Shown here piece after piece: positions 58,272-64,000 of a stretch of DNA of 64,000 nt. The stretch lies in the NCBI RefSeq assembly GCF_900102315.1, contig NZ_FNBL01000001.1:757841-821840 (forward strand). The letters run 5' to 3'. Every line of letters starts with the position of its first letter. Position 1 is the first letter of the stretch. A program made the translations under genes and the position numbers. Under the pieces are notes generated by a model. That model did not search any database and was not told the DNA's origin. It saw only the letters and a program-made list of their open reading frames with translations. The stretch is from Celeribacter baekdonensis (lineage in GTDB: Bacteria; Pseudomonadota; Alphaproteobacteria; Rhodobacterales; Rhodobacteraceae).

Positions 58272-60746
58272 ATGCCTTTGACACTTGCGCAACTTGAGCG
58301 CCATCTATTCAGCGCCGCCGACATTCTTCGTGGAAAGATGGATGCGTCGGAATTCAAGGAATTCATCTTTGGGATGCTGTTTCTGAAAAGATGTTCCGAC
58401 GTTTTTGAAAAGCGGCGTGAGGAAGTGATCGGAAAATACGTCGCAAAGGGCGCTGATCGTGAGCAAGCAGCTAAAGATGCCGAAAACAAGGCGTGGTATG
58501 GCAAGACCGGAGAATTCTGGGTTCCGCCCCATTCGAGATTTGACTACCTTGTGGACAACGCCCACTTAAATGTAGGCGATTTTTTGAACAAGGCGCTCGG
58601 CGGACTCGAAGCTGAAAACACTGCGCTTGATGGCGTTATCAATCATATCAGTTTCACCAGAACTATCGGTCAGAGCAAGATCAGCGATACCAAGCTGCGG
58701 CAGTTGATACTGCACTTCCAAAAATACCGGCTTCGTAATGAGGACTTTGAGTTCCCCGATCTTCTTGGCGCTGCATATGAATATCTGATCGGGGAGTTCG
58801 CAGATTCTGCCGGCAAGAAGGGTGGCGAGTTTTATACGCCCCGATCTGTCGTTCGGATGATGGTGCGGCTATTGAAGCCATCCCTGAAGCATCGCATTTA
58901 CGATCCTTGTTGTGGCTCTGGCGGTATGCTGATTGCCGCGAAAGAGTACATTGACGAGAACGGGGAAGACGGCCGCAAGGCCGAGTTCTTCGGCCAGGAG
59001 TATGCTGGAACAGTTTGGTCAATCGCCAAGATGAACATGCTTCTCCATGGCATGGAAAGCCCGAACCTTCAAAACGAAGACACTCTCGGGGATCCAAAGC
59101 ATTTTGATGAAGAGAATACCGGCGAACTACTGCGCTTTGACCGAATCCTGACCAATCCTCCATTCTCAATCAACTGGGGATCGAAGGACAAGGACAAGTC
59201 AGGCAACTACCTCTGGGAACCCAAGTTCCCCGAACGATTTTTCCACGAGGTCCCGCGCGGCTCGAAGAAGGCCGACCTCATGTTCCTCCAGCACATGCTG
59301 CACGTCACCCGTGACGGCGGCATGATCGCGACCGTCATGCCCCATGGTGTCCTCTTCCGGGGCGGTGACGAAGCCAAGATCCGCCAGAAGATTATCGAAC
59401 GCGACCAGATCGAAGCCGTCATCGGCCTCGGCCCGCAGCTCTTCTACGGCACCGGCATCCCCGCCTGCGTCATCATCCTGCGCCAGCAAAAACATGACGG
59501 TGCGAAGCTCATCTCCGGCAAACCCGCCGACCGTCAGGGCAAGGTGCTCTTCATCAACGCCGACCGCGAGTATTTCGAGGGCCGCGCGCAGAACCACCTG
59601 ATGCCCGAGCATATTGAGAAGATCGTCACCACCTTCGAGGAATACCGCGAGATCCCCGGCTTCTCGACCATCGTCGACATCGACAGGCTGAAAGAGAACG
59701 ACTGGAACCTCAACATCCGCCGCTACGCCGACAACGCGCCGCCGCCAGAACCGCATGACGTGCGCGCCCACCTTGTCGGCGGCATCCCGAAGCCGGAGGT
59801 CGAGGCGAAGGCCGAGCTGTTCAAGTCCCACGGCCTGAACCCGATGGACCTGCTGACCCCGCGCGATGAACGTTACCTCGAATTCGCGCCACAGATCACC
59901 ACCAAGGCCGACATCAAACCGGCCATCGAGACCAATGCGGGCCTCATGGCGCGCGAGGCCGAGATTTGGGACAAGTTCAACGGCTGGTGGGCTGCCCACA
60001 CCGACGCCATCACCGCGCTGGCGGGGGATGACAACGCGACCGCGCTGATCGCCCTACGCGACGAGCTTCTGTCCAGCTTCTCGACCACACTCGAAAGCCT
60101 TGCCATGCTGGACCCGTTCACCGTGCGCGGGATCATCGCGCAGTTCTGGATGCAGTCGCGGTTTGACTTCCTGACCCTCATGGCGCGCGACACAAAGGGC
60201 GTTGTCGATGCCTGGCGCACCTCTATCGTCACGGCGCTGGAGGATAAGGGGAACAAGGAGAACCCGCTGGATCACAAGCTGGTCACTTTCCTGATGGGCG
60301 ACTTCGTGCGTGAGATTTCAGAGCTTGAGGCGCGCAAGGCGGAACTGGATGCGCAGATCAAGGCAGCGACGGCCAAGCCCGAGGAGGACGAGGAAGAAGA
60401 AGAAGACGCCGAACCGGTGGACGAGGCGCAGATCAAGCGCTGGAAGAAGGAACTGAGCGAGGTCAAGAAAACCCTGAAAGCCAAACAGGCGCAGTTCACG
60501 GATGAGATCAACGCAGGCGTTGACGGGCTGTCACCCGAGGAGGCGGCGGAACTGCTACTGAAGATCTTGCATGATGATATGCAGAAAATCCTGACCCGCT
60601 ACATCGCCGCGCAGCGCGGGCAGATCGTGGCGGCCTTTGAAATCTGGTGGGACAAGTATCGCGTTACCCTGACCGAGATCGAAGGCGCACGGGCGCAGGC
60701 GACCGATAAGCTGGCTGGCTTCCTGAAGGGGCTGGGGTATGTCTGA
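58272..60746 (+). CDS. hsdM: Type I restriction-modification methyltransferase subunit HsdM
   Basis: The 824-residue protein starts [13 protein letters not shown] and has the SAM motif D-P-C-C-G-S-G-G at about 211-218 and the catalytic N-P-P-F at 295-298 of N6-adenine methylases. A long C-terminal region includes an acidic run and coiled-coil-like segments (about 690-800), making it longer than classic HsdM (about 520). It methylates the recognition site chosen by HsdS. Composition changes near 59,200: the first third is AT-richer, the rest GC-rich. Overlaps hsdS by eight bases. Confidence 0.94.
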   Translation: MPLTLAQLERHLFSAADILRGKMDASEFKEFIFGMLFLKRCSDVFEKRREEVIGKYVAKGADREQAAKDAENKAWYGKTGEFWVPPHSRFDYLVDNAHLNVGDFLNKALGGLEAENTALDGVINHISFTRTIGQSKISDTKLRQLILHFQKYRLRNEDFEFPDLLGAAYEYLIGEFADSAGKKGGEFYTPRSVVRMMVRLLKPSLKHRIYDPCCGSGGMLIAAKEYIDENGEDGRKAEFFGQEYAGTVWSIAKMNMLLHGMESPNLQNEDTLGDPKHFDEENTGELLRFDRILTNPPFSINWGSKDKDKSGNYLWEPKFPERFFHEVPRGSKKADLMFLQHMLHVTRDGGMIATVMPHGVLFRGGDEAKIRQKIIERDQIEAVIGLGPQLFYGTGIPACVIILRQQKHDGAKLISGKPADRQGKVLFINADREYFEGRAQNHLMPEHIEKIVTTFEEYREIPGFSTIVDIDRLKENDWNLNIRRYADNAPPPEPHDVRAHLVGGIPKPEVEAKAELFKSHGLNPMDLLTPRDERYLEFAPQITTKADIKPAIETNAGLMAREAEIWDKFNGWWAAHTDAITALAGDDNATALIALRDELLSSFSTTLESLAMLDPFTVRGIIAQFWMQSRFDFLTLMARDTKGVVDAWRTSIVTALEDKGNKENPLDHKLVTFLMGDFVREISELEARKAELDAQIKAATAKPEEDEEEEEDAEPVDEAQIKRWKKELSEVKKTLKAKQAQFTDEINAGVDGLSPEEAAELLLKILHDDMQKILTRYIAAQRGQIVAAFEIWWDKYRVTLTEIEGARAQATDKLAGFLKGLGYV

Positions 60747-62004
60747 GACGAATTTCCCTGAAGGACCTATTGGCACATTTGTGGCCGCCCAAGTGGGCGG
60801 CGGCACGCCTTCGCGTCAGAATCCCGGCTTCTGGAACGGTCCCATCCCTTGGGCTTCGGTCAAGGATTTCGACGAAGGCCAGATCGAACTCAACGAGACG
60901 GACGAGTACATCACTCAAAAAGGCCTGACAGCCAGCGCAACGAACCTCATTCCTGCGAACACTCCAATCGTCTGCACCAGGATGGCGGTCGGAAGAGTGG
61001 CGCTTGCACCGATGGATGTTGCCATTAACCAGGACCTGAAAGCGCTCTTTCCGACGTCCTCTACGGACACACGGTACCTGCTGCGGTTGGCCGATTACGC
61101 AAAGCCGCGAGCTGAAGCCGTTTCCGTGGGATCGACCGTGAAGGGCATCAAGGTTGCGGACTATCTGAACATTCAAGTTCCGCTGGCGCCGCCCCCACAC
61201 CAATCCAAGATCGCCGAAATCCTTGATACGTTGGACGCGGCGATACGGGGGACCGAGGCGGTGGTGGCCAAGTTGAAGGCGATGAAGCAGGGGCTGCTGC
61301 ATGACCTACTGACCCGCGGCATCGACGCAAACGGCGACCTCCGCCCCCCACACCCCGAGGCCCCCCACCTCTACAAACAAACCCCGCTCGGCTGGCTGCC
61401 GAAGGGGTGGGATTGGGGCAGGTTGGCAGACTATTGTTCGCGCATTTGCGTCGGGATCGTAATTAGGCCTGCCGATCATTATGTTGACGAAGGTGTTCCA
61501 ACCTTCAGGTCCGCCAACGTCCGCGAGGGATACATATCGGAGAGCGATTTCGTCTATATCTCGGCGGCGTCAAACGCCTTGCTCCATAAGAGTCAGATCC
61601 GGAAAGGAGATATACTTACAGTTCGGACGGGCTACCCCGGAACAAGTGCGGTCGTGCCGGAAAAATACAATGGCTGTAACTGCGTAGATATTTTGATCAG
61701 CACACCACTCAACTCAGTTTCTTCAGAGTTCCTGTGTAGCTGGATCAACTCGCCTTTCGGAAAAGGTCAGGTCCTGAGTGGTCAAGGTGGACTGGCTCAA
61801 CAGCATTTCAACGTTGGTGAGATGCGGGAGTTGATCGTCGTAAAGCCGCTTAAAGCAGAGCAAGAAGAGATCACCTCAAAAATTGATGCGGCCGAAGTGA
61901 GAATTCAGACGGAGCAGAATTTACTCGCCAAACTCCGCCTCCAGAAATCCGGCCTGATGGATGACCTGCTCACCGGCAGGACGCTCGTCACCGCGCTGTT
62001 GTAA
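60739..62004 (+). CDS. hsdS: Type I restriction-modification specificity subunit HsdS
   Basis: The 421-residue protein shows two target-recognition domains (about 1-150 and 225-370), each followed by a conserved helical segment: [16 protein letters not shown] near 155-170 with [12 protein letters not shown], and K-I-D-A-A-E near 380 with [12 protein letters not shown]. It sets the bipartite DNA sequence. The recognition domains are less GC-rich than the conserved segments, as expected if they have been exchanged. Both domains are complete. Confidence 0.93.
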   Translation: MSETNFPEGPIGTFVAAQVGGGTPSRQNPGFWNGPIPWASVKDFDEGQIELNETDEYITQKGLTASATNLIPANTPIVCTRMAVGRVALAPMDVAINQDLKALFPTSSTDTRYLLRLADYAKPRAEAVSVGSTVKGIKVADYLNIQVPLAPPPHQSKIAEILDTLDAAIRGTEAVVAKLKAMKQGLLHDLLTRGIDANGDLRPPHPEAPHLYKQTPLGWLPKGWDWGRLADYCSRICVGIVIRPADHYVDEGVPTFRSANVREGYISESDFVYISAASNALLHKSQIRKGDILTVRTGYPGTSAVVPEKYNGCNCVDILISTPLNSVSSEFLCSWINSPFGKGQVLSGQGGLAQQHFNVGEMRELIVVKPLKAEQEEITSKIDAAEVRIQTEQNLLAKLRLQKSGLMDDLLTGRTLVTALL

Positions 62005-62019
62005 CCGAAGGGTCTGCCC

Positions 62020-64000
62020 ATGGGACATGAATACGATGACGTCGAAAAGCCCTTCATCGACCAATGCGTCGCCATGGGCTGGACCGCGCAGACCGGCAGC
62101 AAGGATGAGCCCGCCCTGACGGGCCGCACCAGCTTCAAGGAGGTCATCGCTGAGGCCACGCTGCGCGAGCGCCTGCGCGCCATCAACCCGGGCCCGGACG
62201 GCCAGCCCTGGCTCGACGACGCCCGCCTGTCCGAGGCTGTCAGCGCGCTCACCCGCCACGGCCATCGCGGGCTGAAGGAGGCCAATCAGGCGGTCACCGA
62301 ACTGCTGCTCAAGGGCCTGACGGTCGAGGGCCTGCCGGGCTGGGACGGCGGGCGCGGCCAGACTATCCGCTACATCGCCTGGGACGATGTGGGCGCCAAC
62401 AGCTTTACTGTCGCGAACCAGTTCCGCGTCGACTGCCCGCCCGGCCATGACGTGGGCAAGGGCTTTATCATCCCTGATGTGGTGATGCTGGTGAACGGCA
62501 TCCCCGTGGTGGTGGTCGAGGCGAAGAGCCCCGCCATTCCCGAACCGCTGGCCGAGGCGGTCAAACAGCTGCGCCGCTATCACAACGCCCGCAAGGCCGC
62601 GCTGGAGGTCGAGGAGAACGAGGGCACACCTGCGCTGTTCGCCAGCGTCCAGCTGCTAATCGCCACAAGTTTCGATCAGGCCCGTGTGGGTTGCATCGGC
62701 GCGGGGCTGGAGCATTACGGTCAGTGGAAGACGGTCGTGGGGCCGGATGGCACGGGGTCGGAAGATGACGTGATCAAAGCCTTGGGCAAAAAGGGCCTGT
62801 CGGAACAGGAACGCCTTATCGCGGGGATGCTGCGCCCTGCGCATATGCTGGATATCCTGCGACATTACCTGTTGTTCATGAACGTGGGCGGTCAGACCAT
62901 CAAGACCGTCTGCCGATACCAGCAATACCGCGCCGTTAACCGCGCGCTGGAACGGCTGCGCAGCGGCAAGACGCGGCTACAGGATGGCGAGTATGACCGC
63001 CGTGGCGGTATCGTCTGGCACACGCAAGGCTCTGGCAAGAGCCTGACCATGGTGTTCATGATCCGCAAGATGCGGACGGATCTGGCCCTACGTAAGTTCA
63101 AGGTGATCATGGTCACCGACCGGAAGGACCTGCAGCGGCAGCTGTCGGAGACGGCAACCCTGTCCGGTGATGTGGTCGAGATGGCGACGAGCAACGGATC
63201 GTTGAAGAAGCTGGCGAAGCGCAAGGGGCCAGGCCTCGTCTTCGCCACCATCCAGAAATACCGGACCGATGAAGACGTGGCGGGGGTTACAAAGGGACCG
63301 GCCTTCGAGGTGCTAAACGAGGATGACACGATCGTCGTCGTGGTGGACGAGGCGCACCGGACCCAGGCGGGGGATCTGCACGCAAACCTGATGGCCGCAC
63401 TACCAAACAGTGCTCGTATCGGATTCACCGGCACGCCTATCATCATGGGAGAGAAGAAGCGCACCACTCAGATCTTCGGTGACTTCATCGATAAATACAC
63501 GATCAAGGAAGCCGAGGCCGATGGCGCAACGGTGCCGGTCCTCTACGAGGGCCGGACGGCCGAGGGTGCGGTGAAGGACGGCGCCACGCTGGACGGTCTG
63601 TTCGAGGACATGTTCCGTGGCCGCACGGATGAAGAGCTGGAAGCGATCCGCAAGAAATACGCCACCAAGGGCAACATCCTCGAAGCCAAAGAGCTCATCG
63701 AAGAGAAGGCACGTGACATGCTGCGGCATTACGTGACCAATCTATTGCCGAACGGATACAAGGCACAGGTGGTCGCCTACAGCCGGACGGCAGTGGTCCG
63801 ATATCAGGCCGCTTTTCTGGCAGCCCGTGACGAGTTGCTGGCAGAGGCAGCAGCGCTCTCTGACCCGGACAAGGCAATGGATGACGAGGTGCTCTGCACC
63901 AAGCCTGCCGCGCTTCAGGCGGTGGTACAGGCTTGGCGCTATCGGGACACTTTGGAAAAGATCGAGTTCGCGGCGGTCATGTCGGGGGGCAACAACGACG
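62020..64000 (+). CDS. hsdR: Type I restriction-modification endonuclease subunit HsdR (partial)
   Basis: The frame runs from ATG 62020 past the window end (660 codons seen; the full protein is usually about 1,000). The nuclease domain has P-D-V-V-M-L-V-N and V-E-A-K near residues 166-169. The motor has Walker A T-Q-G-S-G-K-S around 335-341, D-E-A-H near 443-446 and G-F-T-G-T-P. HsdR translocates and cuts unmethylated DNA together with HsdM and HsdS. It follows hsdS by 15 bases. No frameshift was seen. Confidence 0.93.
   Translation, partial: MGHEYDDVEKPFIDQCVAMGWTAQTGSKDEPALTGRTSFKEVIAEATLRERLRAINPGPDGQPWLDDARLSEAVSALTRHGHRGLKEANQAVTELLLKGLTVEGLPGWDGGRGQTIRYIAWDDVGANSFTVANQFRVDCPPGHDVGKGFIIPDVVMLVNGIPVVVVEAKSPAIPEPLAEAVKQLRRYHNARKAALEVEENEGTPALFASVQLLIATSFDQARVGCIGAGLEHYGQWKTVVGPDGTGSEDDVIKALGKKGLSEQERLIAGMLRPAHMLDILRHYLLFMNVGGQTIKTVCRYQQYRAVNRALERLRSGKTRLQDGEYDRRGGIVWHTQGSGKSLTMVFMIRKMRTDLALRKFKVIMVTDRKDLQRQLSETATLSGDVVEMATSNGSLKKLAKRKGPGLVFATIQKYRTDEDVAGVTKGPAFEVLNEDDTIVVVVDEAHRTQAGDLHANLMAALPNSARIGFTGTPIIMGEKKRTTQIFGDFIDKYTIKEAEADGATVPVLYEGRTAEGAVKDGATLDGLFEDMFRGRTDEELEAIRKKYATKGNILEAKELIEEKARDMLRHYVTNLLPNGYKAQVVAYSRTAVVRYQAAFLAARDELLAEAAALSDPDKAMDDEVLCTKPAALQAVVQAWRYRDTLEKIEFAAVMSGGNND

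Noticed and set aside
1-64000. CRISPR arrays, rRNA and tRNA genes
   Set aside because: No regularly spaced repeats with unique spacers and no recognisable rRNA or tRNA sequence were found on reading; a dedicated tRNA scan was not possible.

Overview
The window looks like an alphaproteobacterial chromosome of the Rhodobacterales (roseobacter-type, GC-rich). The support is the RpoE/ChrR pair with its SDR-DUF3833-DUF1365-flavoprotein operon, the bioYMN biotin transporter, the cydDCABX order, an ArsR-ArsC fusion with Gap and ArsJ, several TRAP transporters, and the pcaQDCHGB layout. The genus cannot be fixed from sequence reading alone. No rRNA, tRNA or CRISPR array was seen.

Layout. 1-6.5 kb: cytochrome bd oxidase and its assembly exporter (cydDCABX, minus strand), with an FNR-like box before cydA. 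6.7-9.8 kb: arsenate module (ArsR-ArsC fusion, glyceraldehyde-3-phosphate dehydrogenase, ArsJ). 10.1-11.9 kb: bioYMN. 11.9-16.8 kb: singlet-oxygen/photooxidative-stress ECF sigma factor and ChrR anti-sigma, divergent from a four-gene lipid-related operon; both directions carry a TGATCC-N18-TA promoter.

16.8-44.7 kb is one continuous aromatic-catabolism region of about 28 kb. It holds the protocatechuate branch of the beta-ketoadipate pathway (pcaR, pcaIJF, pcaQ, pcaDCHGB). Next to it are 4-hydroxybenzoate hydroxylase with its AraC regulator (pobA/pobR). Then comes a nine-gene minus-strand hydroxycinnamate cluster: feruloyl-CoA synthetase, hydratase, SDR, amidohydrolase, acyl-CoA dehydrogenase, MarR and a TRAP transporter. 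A MarR-controlled, divergent 3-hydroxybenzoate/gentisate operon follows, with its own TRAP transporter. Read as a system, p-hydroxycinnamates would be imported, shortened to 4-hydroxybenzoate (or vanillate), hydroxylated to protocatechuate and cleaved to succinyl-CoA and acetyl-CoA. 3-Hydroxybenzoate would go through gentisate to pyruvate and fumarate.

44.6-49.6 kb: a fructose/ribose-type sugar ABC transporter (frcBCAK) with a divergent ROK regulator.

49.6-64.0 kb is accessory DNA of different style. It begins right after the ROK gene with a Tn7-like tnsA-tnsB-tnsC module that has no recognisable tniQ/tnsD. A candidate transposon end with four GCGAAA repeats lies just upstream of tnsA. Next are a decayed IS1595-type transposase, a large FtsH-like AAA+/M41 zinc protease without membrane segments, and, divergently, a type I restriction-modification operon (hsdM-hsdS-hsdR, the last cut by the window edge). 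The least familiar part is this protease sharing a 529-bp divergent region with hsdMSR; that region contains the same GCGAAA motif as the transposon end.
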